The notes under the pieces are model-generated. The model was not told the DNA's origin. It did not search any database and saw nothing but the letters and a program-made list of their open reading frames with translations. Below, piece after piece: positions 54,628 through 63,678 of a stretch of 64,000 nt of DNA. Source of the DNA: Isosphaeraceae bacterium (GTDB taxonomy: Bacteria > Planctomycetota > Planctomycetia > Isosphaerales > Isosphaeraceae); contig JANXSY010000073.1 in the NCBI GenBank assembly GCA_025356435.1, positions 1 through 64,000 on the forward strand. Reading direction: 5' to 3'. Made by a program: the position numbers and the translations under genes. Position 1 is the stretch's first letter. Every line of letters begins with the position of its first letter.

Positions 54628-57600
54628 TCAACGGAACTCAAGCGCCTTGCTCGCGACGAAGGTCGTCACCAGCCCGCCCTTGCTTCCGGGCGGGACTACG
54701 AGGAAGAGCGTGTTTTCGCCCCCGTTCAGCGTCACATCGGCCGTGCGAGGACCATCCTTATCGGTGGCGAGGTTGATTTCCTTGCCGTTGAGAAGGGCGG
54801 TGACATTCGCCTTGGTGTCAATGACAAGCTTGGCGGGCGTCGTCCCGGTCGCGACGACCGTCACGCGGAGTTGTGTCGGCTTACCGTCGAGGCTGCGTTC
54901 GGGCGGTGCAAACGTGACCTGACCTTCGGCGTCGGCTCTTTGCTTGCCAACCCCGAGGAGTCTCCCGTCATGTTGGGTCGCCTGATACTGCCCCACGATG
55001 CTCACCGGCTGTTTGAGCGACGAGAGGAAGGCGATCACGTCGATCAACTCCTGGTCGCTCATCGTCTGGACCAGGCCCTCGGGCATCAGCGAGACTTCGC
55101 TCTGCTTCCGCTCGTCGATCGTGCTGGGCGTGATGGTCATGCGCTGGCCTTCAGCCGTCTTGAGGACGAGCCGGTCGGGCGAGTCCTCGACGACCAGGCC
55201 CGTGACCGTCCGACCGTCGTTGAGCGAGACGACGTTTGACCGGAAGTTGTAGCCGATCGCGGCGCTCGGGTTGAGGATCGACTGGATCAGCTCAGCCTTG
55301 CCGTCCTTCGCGCCGATGGTCGAGAGGTCGGGACCGATCCAGTTGCCCTGTCCCTGCACGCGATGGCACGAGGCACAGGCGTTGGCCCCGGCCCGATTGA
55401 AGACCGCCCTGCCCCGCTCGGCGTTCCCCTCAGCGCGGATCAGCATGAAGATCGGCGGGACGGGCCGACCGCTTGACGTCTTGGGCAGGGGCAACAGCGT
55501 GGCGGCGTCGTCGCGGACCTTGCGGTCGGTGTCGCGATGGACGAGCGCGGTCGCCTCGGTCTTGAGGTCTTCGGGCAGCTTGCCGTCGCGGGCCATTGCC
55601 AGCACGCTCTGGCCGCCATTCTTGAGACGGGCGAACGTGCGAAGCGCCTCGCGACGCAGGCCGAGCGGATAGTCTTTGGCCCTGATGATCGCCGAGAGAG
55701 TGCTGGTCGCGTCTCGGACGGTCGGCATCGTTCGCAGCGCGGCGTCGGCGATCGCGTTCGACACGCCTTTGCCCTTCACCGAGAGGACGAGTCCGTCAAG
55801 GAACTCCTGCGTGTGCGCGGGCTTGATCTGACCGAGGGCCTCGATCGCCGCGACGCGCCCCTCTTCATCGCCCGTGGTGTCCCGAGCCAGCGCCATCAGG
55901 GCCGGTCCATAACGGCCGTCCTTGGTCGCCGCCGCGACGCCGATTCCCGCGACCCGTTGCGCCGGATCATGGAGTGCAGCCTCGATGACGGAGACCACGT
56001 CCTTACTGCCCCGGGCGTCTCGCCAGTCGCCGCCGATCTTGCGGGAGAGGGTGGTCAGAAGCTGGCCCTTGCGGGACGGGTCGGTCGCCTTGGCGATCAA
56101 CTCGGCGAGAACGATCGCGGCGTTCTTGTCGTTGAACTGCTTGAGCACGTCGTCAGCAGCCTGCTTCAACTCGGGGGCGTCAAGGCTCGGCAAGATCTTG
56201 CCGATCAGCGCGAGCGCCTCGGGCCGATGAGTCCGCCAGGCGAGGCCGAGCGTCTTGCCGAGCGCGTTCGAGGGCTGGTCGAGCGTGCCGACCTTGATAT
56301 ATGCCTCGTTGCGGTCGGCGGGGAAGTACGGCGGCACAGCGATCTGACCGTCTTTGCCCGCGTTGGCGAGGTTGAGGTCGCCATACAGACTGCCGTCGAA
56401 GAGTTCGGCGATGAACTCTGACTCGCGGCCGTCAAGCGCGAGGCCGAGGGCTTCGAGATACCAGCGGTCTTCGCCATCCCACTTGCTGGCCAGCGTCTTG
56501 AGCGCCCCGGCAACCTGGGCCGTGGGCAGACTTCGGAACGCAAGGATCAGTTCGCGACGGACGCCCGCGTCGGGGTCGTTTGCCATCGGGAGCAGATGCT
56601 TGAGGTTTGTCTCGCCGCGAAGCTCGGTCTTGGCCTTGGGATCATTGAAGACGACGCTGCCATTGCGGCTCACGTCGCGCCCGAGCATTCGAACGGCCAG
56701 CTCGCGGATCGGGGCAGATTCAGCCTTGAGGAACGGCACAATGGCATCATCGCCCTGCATCGCCTGCAAGACCCACAAGGCCCGGACGTAGACCGTGTCC
56801 TTGAGCCGATAGGCATCGAGGATTCTTTGAGTCACCTTGCTGGTTGCGTCCGAGGCAAGGAAATTCGCCTCGGGCGTGATCAGTCCCTTCGCACAGAAAG
56901 ACAGAAGCCCGACCGCATGAGTCCGCTCGACCCCTTCGAGACCGACGAGTCGCTCGCGGGCCGCGAACCGGGTCGCGACGACGGGCGAGAACAGGCCATC
57001 GACAACGAGCGAGTCGACCGAAGCGAAGTCGACCGGCACAGCCTTGACCTTGTTGCCCTTGGGGGCCACGCGATAGATCCGCCCCGTGGTCTGGTCGCGG
57101 AAGGCATGGCCGCCGACGCCGCCGTCATACCAGTCGGCAACGAACACCGCGCCGTCGGGGGCGGTCGTCACGTCGACCGGTCGGAACCACTGGTCGTCGC
57201 TCGCGAGCATGACCTTGTGCTCGGTGCGGAACGCCGCGCCGTGACGCTGGATCGGGAAGTAGTTGATGACGCGAGGACCGGCCTCGGCCTCAAGCACGGC
57301 CCCTCGATATTCGGCGGGGAGCAGGTTGCCTTCGTAAACCGTCAGGCCGCAGGGGCTGCCGTTGCCGGTACCGACGAGCTTGGGGACGGGGCCGGGTGTG
57401 TCTTCGCCCCAGTGCCGGGCGCTGCCGGGGGTCCGATAGCCGTAGTGGCCGCCTTCCATGATCCAGAGCACGCGACTGCCGCGATTGCCGTCGTCGTCGT
57501 TATCCGACGTGAAGATGTTGCCGAGAGAGTTGAGCGAGGTCTCATAGTTGTTCCGCTGGCGGTCGGCGAGGATCTCGAACTGGGTGCCGTCGCGGTTGAC

Positions 57601-58317
57601 CCTGAGCGTGTTGGCGAGCTGGTCTGACGAGACGTGCCGGCCCGACTTATCAACGACGTTGAAGTTCTGCTCGCGGTGCGAGTGGTCGGTCTGATACGAG
57701 CAGCAGCCGTCTCCGTGGGTGAAGTAGAGCTTGCCGTCAAGCCCGAGCACCATCCCGTGGACACCGTGGTCCGAATCGACGCCGCCGAAGCCAGTCAACA
57801 GCGCGTAGCGCTTGTCGGCCTTATCGTCGCCGTCAGTGTCTTCAAGGACGAGTATGTCAGGGCTGTTGCCGACATAAACCTTGCAGCCGAGATACTTTCC
57901 CTGCTTGCTCCATTTTTCCTCAATTGCCAGACCCATCGGGATCGGGAAGATCTTGTCGGCGAAGACGATCATCTTGTCGGCCTTGCCGTCGCCGTCGGTG
58001 TCCTGAAGGATCTTGATCTTGTCGGAGTCGGCCACCCTGGGGAAACCCTTGCCGCCGCCGTGAGTGGCGCGGTAATTGATGCCCTCGGTGATCCAGACCC
58101 GCCCGCGCGAGTCGATATCCATTGTGGTCGGGTTGATGACGAGCGGTTCGGACGCCCAGAGCGTGGCCTCAAGCCCATCGGCCGGCTTGAGAAGCTTGGC
58201 CGACTGCTCGGGGCTAACCTGTGCCGAGGCAAGGCTCGACCAGGCGACGCAAAAGACACCGATCCCCACGACCGCCCGGACGGCGACCGCAAGGCGCGGA
58301 GGAATGAGAGCGAACAT
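54628..58317 (-). CDS. PVC-type CxxCH heme-binding protein with HEAT repeats
   Basis: Encodes 1229 aa. Signal peptide (RAVVGIGVFCVAWSSLASAQ). The propeller part starts EATLWASEPLVINPTTMDIDSRGRVWITEG and includes GSRVLWIMEGGHYGYRTPG and APDGAVFVADWYDGG. HEAT-like repeats fill about 430-930. The C-terminal cytochrome c has CASCH (C981, C984, H985), WIGPDLSTIGAKDGKAELIQS and SEVSLMPEGLVQTMSDQELIDVIAFL (Met ligand region). A final beta domain follows (VTFAPPERSLDGKPTQLRV). Same architecture as the gene at 48043, but sequence is well diverged, so they are old paralogues. Extracytoplasmic; substrate unknown. Confidence 0.92.
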   Translation of the reverse strand: MFALIPPRLAVAVRAVVGIGVFCVAWSSLASAQVSPEQSAKLLKPADGLEATLWASEPLVINPTTMDIDSRGRVWITEGINYRATHGGGKGFPRVADSDKIKILQDTDGDGKADKMIVFADKIFPIPMGLAIEEKWSKQGKYLGCKVYVGNSPDILVLEDTDGDDKADKRYALLTGFGGVDSDHGVHGMVLGLDGKLYFTHGDGCCSYQTDHSHREQNFNVVDKSGRHVSSDQLANTLRVNRDGTQFEILADRQRNNYETSLNSLGNIFTSDNDDDGNRGSRVLWIMEGGHYGYRTPGSARHWGEDTPGPVPKLVGTGNGSPCGLTVYEGNLLPAEYRGAVLEAEAGPRVINYFPIQRHGAAFRTEHKVMLASDDQWFRPVDVTTAPDGAVFVADWYDGGVGGHAFRDQTTGRIYRVAPKGNKVKAVPVDFASVDSLVVDGLFSPVVATRFAARERLVGLEGVERTHAVGLLSFCAKGLITPEANFLASDATSKVTQRILDAYRLKDTVYVRALWVLQAMQGDDAIVPFLKAESAPIRELAVRMLGRDVSRNGSVVFNDPKAKTELRGETNLKHLLPMANDPDAGVRRELILAFRSLPTAQVAGALKTLASKWDGEDRWYLEALGLALDGRESEFIAELFDGSLYGDLNLANAGKDGQIAVPPYFPADRNEAYIKVGTLDQPSNALGKTLGLAWRTHRPEALALIGKILPSLDAPELKQAADDVLKQFNDKNAAIVLAELIAKATDPSRKGQLLTTLSRKIGGDWRDARGSKDVVSVIEAALHDPAQRVAGIGVAAATKDGRYGPALMALARDTTGDEEGRVAAIEALGQIKPAHTQEFLDGLVLSVKGKGVSNAIADAALRTMPTVRDATSTLSAIIRAKDYPLGLRREALRTFARLKNGGQSVLAMARDGKLPEDLKTEATALVHRDTDRKVRDDAATLLPLPKTSSGRPVPPIFMLIRAEGNAERGRAVFNRAGANACASCHRVQGQGNWIGPDLSTIGAKDGKAELIQSILNPSAAIGYNFRSNVVSLNDGRTVTGLVVEDSPDRLVLKTAEGQRMTITPSTIDERKQSEVSLMPEGLVQTMSDQELIDVIAFLSSLKQPVSIVGQYQATQHDGRLLGVGKQRADAEGQVTFAPPERSLDGKPTQLRVTVVATGTTPAKLVIDTKANVTALLNGKEINLATDKDGPRTADVTLNGGENTLFLVVPPGSKGGLVTTFVASKALEFR

Positions 58318-58894
58318 CGGCGGCTCCTCTGGCTGGGAGTGTCGGCAAATCTTGGAGTGTGCGAATCAAGGGCGAGCGGACGGAGGGCAGGCCCGACGCG
58401 GCCTTATTGTGTCGCGCCGAGCCTGAAGAGTCTAGCCGCCCCCTCGCTGGATCAGCGTGAGCTGGCGTCCGCGTGCCTCGAAAGCCAGCCGAGGGCGAGC
58501 ATTGAAGACCGTTCATTGGCTGATACCAACCCTTAAAATCGCCGTCGGCGTGACTGATCAAGCAGATCCCGACGAGCATTGAGGACGGTCGTGAACGTCC
58601 CGAGCGTACCGGCGACCCGCCTGGCTGTTGCGTCGAATCGTGCATGACCCTGGAGAGGTAAGCCCGGCCGTCGCGAGACAACTTTCCTACCCGCTTGCAA
58701 CGCACGCCACCGTCGGTCTCAAGATAAGTAAGAATGAGATCTTGTCTCTATATTGTGTGGTGGTCACGCACGTCGCCAGCAGGCGTCGATGGCCAGTATA
58801 GATAGATTTGAGCCTTGGTTGATGGGGTAATATTTGCCTTGATGAGACCGCACTTACGACAGGAGTTCGCTCACTTGGAAATGAGGATAGGTCC
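58318..58894. other. Intergenic region, no gene recognised
   Basis: 577 bp between divergent genes. Two short near-identical stretches (GAGCATTGA-A/G-GAC, near 58497 and 58577) are the only repeats noticed. The part just before 58895 is AT-rich (TATATTGTG near 58750) and may hold the old promoter of the Mn-catalase. Open frames here are short and lack support. Confidence 0.45.
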
Positions 58895-59388
58895 ATGATG
58901 TTTCGCGCTGACAAACTTCTCACGAATCTGCCCAAGCCGAAGCATCTCGACGCCAACGCAGGCGAGATGTCCACGCTCATGAATGATTTCTTCCAGACGA
59001 TTAACTTCGGCGATCGCGACAACTACCAACCGTTCTACAAGTCGGTGTCGAACATCGCGGCAGAAGAGTGGGGGCACGTCGAGCAAGTCGCCAGCGCCAT
59101 GAATCTCCTCCTGACCGGGACCACCGAGCGAGGTCACGACCCCGCCGCCGAGCCGCTCAACGACGTCCCGGGCTTCCGCAACACGTATCACTGCTTCGCC
59201 GCCGGTCAGAACGCCCTGCCGATGGATTCGATGGGCAACTTCTGGAATGGGAGCTACGTCCACTCCAGCGGCAGCCTCAAGCTGACCTGGTGCACAACGT
59301 CTTCCTGGAGTTGAACGCCCGGGCGACCAAGCTCAAGGTCTACGAAACGACGCCGCCCCGGCACGATCATCGGGCCGGGGCGACGTGA
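58895..59388 (+). pseudogene. Manganese catalase, frameshifted and truncated
   Basis: The first 130 codons read MMFRADKLL...GEMSTLMNDFFQTINF, IAAEEWGHVEQVASAMNLLL (metal-ligand Glu/His), FRNTYHCFAAGQNALPMDSMGNFWNGSYVHSSG, all Mn-catalase hallmarks. After the last motif one base is missing near 59285: in the shifted frame DLVHNVFLELNARATKLKVYETT continues, including the third-ligand Glu, then runs into a short unrelated tail. The C-terminal half with the fourth ligand His is missing, and the N-terminus lacks a block found in full-length catalases. A catalase remnant is nearly certain; nothing suggests it is active. Confidence 0.88.
59355..59381. repeat. GC-rich hairpin after the catalase remnant
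   Basis: GCCCCGGC and GCCGGGGC arms (8 bp, 11-nt loop) lie at the end of the truncated catalase, 31 bp from the convergent gene at 59412. There is no T-run; a weak bidirectional terminator is possible. Confidence 0.45.
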
Positions 59389-59411
59389 GGGGATCGAGGC
59401 CGGGGGCGGCG

Positions 59412-61925
59412 TCAGCGAGGCCGGGGCGCGGGTCGATAGGCGATCGCCCGGCGCACGGCGGGGGGGATCGGCACGTCTTTACCCTTGATCGAGGTCCAGA
59501 GGATCTCGTTCAGCTCGAAGTCGTCGATCTTGTCATATTCCGAGAAGTCCATCGCCTTCGACCGATCGGCCCCGTAGGCGGTGGCGGTGTTCACTGCGTT
59601 GAGGTCGATCCGGGCGGGCACGCACGCATAGGGCGTGAGGTCGGCCGCGTTGCTGAACGAGCCAAACATCGGCTGCGCGCCGGCGTCGAACTGGCTGAGG
59701 GGGGGCAGTCCCAGGATCAGCTCGATCGTGCGGAGCATGCTCGCCGTGCTGTATTGGGTGCTATCGAGGTGATGTCGCCTGGTATAAGGGCTGATGACGA
59801 GGCCAACGGTTCGGTGGGCGTCGACATGGTCGGGGCCGTTCTGCGCGTCGTCCTCGATCACGAAGATCGCGGTCTTCGGCCAGGCCTTGCTCTTCGAGAC
59901 GGCCTCCACTAATCGGCCGAGCGCCAGGTCGTTGCTCGCGACGCAGGCGGTCGGCGTGTTTGCGCCGGGGGTCGTGCCCGAGGTGTGGTCTTCGCCGAGG
60001 CTCATGACGATGAAGCGAGGCAGGGTGCCCTTGGCTTCGAACTCGGCGAATTCTTTGAGGAAGACATCAACATTATCGGTGTCGCGGGGCCGCTTCCCCT
60101 TCACCTGAGCGACGCCGAAATCGGGGCAGATGTGGCCGATAAGGCCCGGCACCATTCCCTCCATGATGAACTTGCCGTCAGGCTGGCTCACCCTGCGGCC
60201 AAGCTCACCGTAGCTCCGATAGCTCAGGTTGGCGCGGGCACAGGCGTCCCACAAGAAACCCGAGGGGGCCTTCATCAGATCTCCCTCGTCGTCGAGTTCG
60301 ATCCCCTCGCGGCGGGAGTACGTCAGTGCCCAGTTCTTCGACGTGTAGTCGGTGCCGTACGCCATCGTCGACCAGGGGTGGCCATCGGCTGAGACGTGGC
60401 CGTTGCAATAGAGGTTGTCAAGAAGAACATAGTCATCGGCGAGCTTGTGATGGTTCGGAGTGACCTCGGCACCGAACATCACGCACGAGGGATCACCATT
60501 GCCGCGCGGGATGTCGCCGAACACCTGGTCATAAGTGCGATTCTCTTTAATGATGTAGATGACATGCTCGATCGGCGACGGGTCGCCCACCTTCGTCGGG
60601 ATCGCTGTCTTTTCCTTCGAAGGCACTTCGGCGAGCAGTTTGTCGGAGTAGGGACAGTTCGCATAGACCATCGACGTATAGCCCGCGAGCGTCTTCTCGT
60701 CAGGCACGTCGACGATCGAAATCGCCCCGGAGAGCGTGGTGCCGATATAGGCGAACGGCATGATCCGACGCCGGGTGATCGGGTCGTAATCGACCTTCTT
60801 GCTCGGGTCAGTGATCGGGTTGGCACGGGTCTGATTCCCCTTGCCGACACCCACGAGCAGACGCTTGCCGTCAGGGGTGACGGCGACCGAGGTCGGATAC
60901 CAGCCGGTTGGGATGAACCCACGCACTTCGCTCTTCATCGGCTTGGCGATATCGATGACAACCACGCAATTGTTGTCGGCGTTGGCCACGTAGAGGGTCT
61001 TGCCGTCGGGCGAGACCGCAACCGCGTCGGGCGTGCTGCCCTCGGGGGCGAGCGGGAAGAGGGCGGTCGAGATCGTCTCGATCGCGTGCCCTCGCTTCGT
61101 GTCGATCACCGAGACGCTGTTGCTCGAAGCACACGCCACGAAGATTCGCGTGTCTGTCGGATGCACCGCGATCTGATTCGGATGCTCGCCCACGGCGATC
61201 TTCGAGACCACCCGAAGGTCAACAGGGTCGATCGCCAGCACACAACGGCCAACCCAGTCCGAGACGTAGAGCATCGAGCCGTTTCGCGCGATGGCGACAT
61301 CATAGGGCCTGATGCCGGCCTTGCCCGTGCGAATCGGCTTCGTGCCCGCGACGTCGGTCGCGCTGATCGTGCCAGCATCAATGTCGAGCGTGTAGAGGGT
61401 CGCGCCGTCGCCGCTCAGAGCGATCCCGCTCTTGAAGTCAGGCCCAACCTGGATTTCGTCCAGCGTGGCCGACTTCCGCGACGACTTCTTGGATGCCACA
61501 TCGGGCTCCGGCGGGCTCTTCAGCGCGAAGCCCTTCTCGTCGAGCTCGAACATGTGAACGGCCCCGCCGCCGCCGCCCGACCACCAGACCCGCCGCGATT
61601 TCGGATCGTGGGCCAGGCCAAACCAGCTCTGGCGGACCGTCACCTTGGCGTCGACTGAACCTCGGTCAAGGTCAACGAGGCTCAGTTCGTGGGCGTTGAA
61701 GCCGCTGGTTGCGACAATCGCGTGCTTGCCGTCGGCGAGCGGCACGATATTGAGCGGGAGGTCGGCGAGTGGCACCTGCCGACCGACGGGCGAGAGGGTC
61801 CAGCCGTTCGGCAAGAGAAAGCCCCGATCGGTCGGGCCGGCATAGCGCGGCTTGTCTTCGCCGATCAGGGGTAGCGTGATGGTCGTCGCAAAGGCGACGG
61901 TAAGCGCGATGACGCGGCGAATCAT
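59412..61925 (-). CDS. YncE-like beta-propeller / phosphoesterase bifunctional protein
   Basis: Encodes 837 aa. Signal peptide MIRRVIALTVAFATTITLPLIG. Residues about 45-380 form a seven-bladed YncE/YVTN propeller with repeats such as YDVAIARNGSMLYVSDWV, NQIAVHPTDTRIFVACASSN, DAVAVSPDGKTLYVANADNN and TSVAVTPDGKRLLVGVG. The rest is an alkaline-phosphatase-fold phosphoesterase/phospholipase-C-like domain: IEHVIYIIKENRTYDQVFGD, NLYCNGHVSADGHPWSTMAY, VMSLGEDHTSGTTPG and FVIEDDAQNGPDHVDAHR. The start at 61925 precedes the signal peptide; the frame upstream of it is antisense to the next gene. It probably cleaves phosphate esters outside the cytoplasm. Confidence 0.93.
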   Translation of the reverse strand: MIRRVIALTVAFATTITLPLIGEDKPRYAGPTDRGFLLPNGWTLSPVGRQVPLADLPLNIVPLADGKHAIVATSGFNAHELSLVDLDRGSVDAKVTVRQSWFGLAHDPKSRRVWWSGGGGGAVHMFELDEKGFALKSPPEPDVASKKSSRKSATLDEIQVGPDFKSGIALSGDGATLYTLDIDAGTISATDVAGTKPIRTGKAGIRPYDVAIARNGSMLYVSDWVGRCVLAIDPVDLRVVSKIAVGEHPNQIAVHPTDTRIFVACASSNSVSVIDTKRGHAIETISTALFPLAPEGSTPDAVAVSPDGKTLYVANADNNCVVVIDIAKPMKSEVRGFIPTGWYPTSVAVTPDGKRLLVGVGKGNQTRANPITDPSKKVDYDPITRRRIMPFAYIGTTLSGAISIVDVPDEKTLAGYTSMVYANCPYSDKLLAEVPSKEKTAIPTKVGDPSPIEHVIYIIKENRTYDQVFGDIPRGNGDPSCVMFGAEVTPNHHKLADDYVLLDNLYCNGHVSADGHPWSTMAYGTDYTSKNWALTYSRREGIELDDEGDLMKAPSGFLWDACARANLSYRSYGELGRRVSQPDGKFIMEGMVPGLIGHICPDFGVAQVKGKRPRDTDNVDVFLKEFAEFEAKGTLPRFIVMSLGEDHTSGTTPGANTPTACVASNDLALGRLVEAVSKSKAWPKTAIFVIEDDAQNGPDHVDAHRTVGLVISPYTRRHHLDSTQYSTASMLRTIELILGLPPLSQFDAGAQPMFGSFSNAADLTPYACVPARIDLNAVNTATAYGADRSKAMDFSEYDKIDDFELNEILWTSIKGKDVPIPPAVRRAIAYRPAPRPR

Positions 61926-62030
61926 AGGGTAGGCTCGTGCAGGGTAAATCGGCGAGGACGGGTCACGGAGGAGGCTGTTATCATGGGCGACCTGGCCCGG
62001 CTTGTCCAATGAGGAGTTTGTGAACGAATC

Positions 62031-63656
62031 ATGTCGAAACGCGTCTTCTGTGCGGTCGTCCTCGGATTCATCTGCGTCCACCCCGTCGGGGCCGCGATCA
62101 CTTTCCGAGACATCACCCCCGGATCGGGCGTCAGCTTCCGATTCCACACCGGCTCGCGCGGGCGGCACGACCTCCCCGAGATCATGGGCGGAGGCGTCGC
62201 CCTGATCGACGTTGACGATGATGGCCGGCTCGACCTCTATTTCTGCAACGGAGGCCCGATCGGTGATGGCCCCGGCCCTGACCCGCCCGGTGCCCTCTAC
62301 CGCAACAACGGTAACGGCACCTTCACCCCCCTGCCCAACCCTCCCTCCGGCCCTCCCTACGCGATGGGTGCCGCTGTCGGTGACTATGACGGCGACGGAC
62401 GTGACGACCTGTTCATCACAGGATGGCGCGGGCAGAGGCTCTATCGAAACATGGGGGGCGGCACCTTCGCCGACGTGACCGAGAGGGCGGGACTCGCAAC
62501 CATCCGCTGGACCACCTCCGCCGCGTTCGCTGACCTCGATGGCGACGGCGACCTCGACCTCCACGTCGCCGCCTATCTCGACTATGACCCCGACGCCGCC
62601 CCCTTCGCCGCCGCTCCCGACGGCAAACGCGACTACCCCGGCCCTGAAGACTTCCCTGCCCAGCCCGACCTTCTCTATCGCAACAACGGTGACGGCACAT
62701 TCACCGACATCTCGAAATCTTCCGGGATCGACCTCCCGCAAGGCCGAGGGCTGGGCGTGCTTATCGCTGACCTTGTCGGCGACGCCAGGCCGGACATCTT
62801 CGTCGCCAACGACGGCTCCCCCGCCTTCCTCTTCGAGAACCGGGGCGACCTGAAATTCATCGAGGTCGCGCTTGCCTCGGGCGTCGCCCTTGACGGCCGG
62901 GGGAATGCGCTCGCGGGGATGGGCGTCGCGCTCGGTGAGATCGACGGGCGAGATACGCTATTCGTCACGAATTTCCTCGATAGATCGACGGTCGCCTATG
63001 CCGCGATCCGTCGCGACGTGTTTGAAGATGTCGGCCCCCGACTCGGTCTCGACGCCGCCACCCGCCGCGTCAACGGCTTCGGGATCGCCCTCGAAGACTT
63101 CGACGGAGACGGCCGTCTCGACCTGATCCAGGCCAACGGCCATGTCCTTGACCGCGAGCGGCTCGGCGTCCCATTCGCGATCCGACCGCTTGTCCTCAAG
63201 AACGACGGTTCTCGATTCGTTGACGTGTCTGCGGGCGCGGGGCCAGCCTTTGATCGCGCGATCCTCGGCCGGGGTCTCGCCGTTGGCGACCTCAATGACG
63301 ACGGCCGTCCCGATGTGGTCATTGCCTCGCTTGACTCCTCGCCGCTCCTGCTCATCAACACCTCCCCCACCCCGCCCGGCCTGACCCTCGAACTCGTCGG
63401 CCGACCGCCTTCAAACCGCGCCGCGATCGGGGCGAAGATCCTCGCCAGAGTCGGCGACCGGGCGCTCGTCCGGCGGTTGGTCGGCGGCGGCAGCTACCTC
63501 TCAGCCTCGGATCGCCGCGTCCACCTCGGCCTGAGCGGGGCGATCAAGGTCGATCGTCTGGAGATCGTCTGGCCGTCCGGTCGACGAGAGTTCTGGGGCG
63601 ACGTGGCGCGCGGCCATCGGCTCAAGGTGGTCGAAGGGACGGGGTTGCAGGACTGA
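62031..63656 (+). CDS. CRTAC1-like FG-GAP/VCBS protein with ASPIC/UnbV domain
   Basis: Encodes 541 aa. Signal peptide MSKRVFCAVVLGFICVHPVGAA. About 430 residues of FG-GAP/VCBS repeats follow, each with a Ca-binding D-x-D-x-D loop (ALIDVDDDGRLDLYF, AVGDYDGDGRDDLFITG, AFADLDGDGDLDLHV, LEDFDGDGRLDLIQANG, AVGDLNDDGRPDVVIA). The C-terminal ASPIC/UnbV domain has IGAKILARVGDRALVRRLVGGGSYLSASDRRVHLGL and LEIVWPSGRREFW. Such proteins are secreted and calcium-stabilised; they probably bind or act on extracellular polymers. It diverges from the phosphoesterase gene with 105 bp in between. Confidence 0.93.
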   Translation: MSKRVFCAVVLGFICVHPVGAAITFRDITPGSGVSFRFHTGSRGRHDLPEIMGGGVALIDVDDDGRLDLYFCNGGPIGDGPGPDPPGALYRNNGNGTFTPLPNPPSGPPYAMGAAVGDYDGDGRDDLFITGWRGQRLYRNMGGGTFADVTERAGLATIRWTTSAAFADLDGDGDLDLHVAAYLDYDPDAAPFAAAPDGKRDYPGPEDFPAQPDLLYRNNGDGTFTDISKSSGIDLPQGRGLGVLIADLVGDARPDIFVANDGSPAFLFENRGDLKFIEVALASGVALDGRGNALAGMGVALGEIDGRDTLFVTNFLDRSTVAYAAIRRDVFEDVGPRLGLDAATRRVNGFGIALEDFDGDGRLDLIQANGHVLDRERLGVPFAIRPLVLKNDGSRFVDVSAGAGPAFDRAILGRGLAVGDLNDDGRPDVVIASLDSSPLLLINTSPTPPGLTLELVGRPPSNRAAIGAKILARVGDRALVRRLVGGGSYLSASDRRVHLGLSGAIKVDRLEIVWPSGRREFWGDVARGHRLKVVEGTGLQD

Positions 63657-63678
63657 TCCGGTTCGCGATAAGGGGGGG

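Noticed and set aside
61926-62741. Long N-terminal extension of the phosphoesterase on the minus strand
   Set aside because: It is antisense to the well-supported CRTAC1-like gene, has low-complexity Gly/Val/Glu composition, and the signal peptide starts at 61925.
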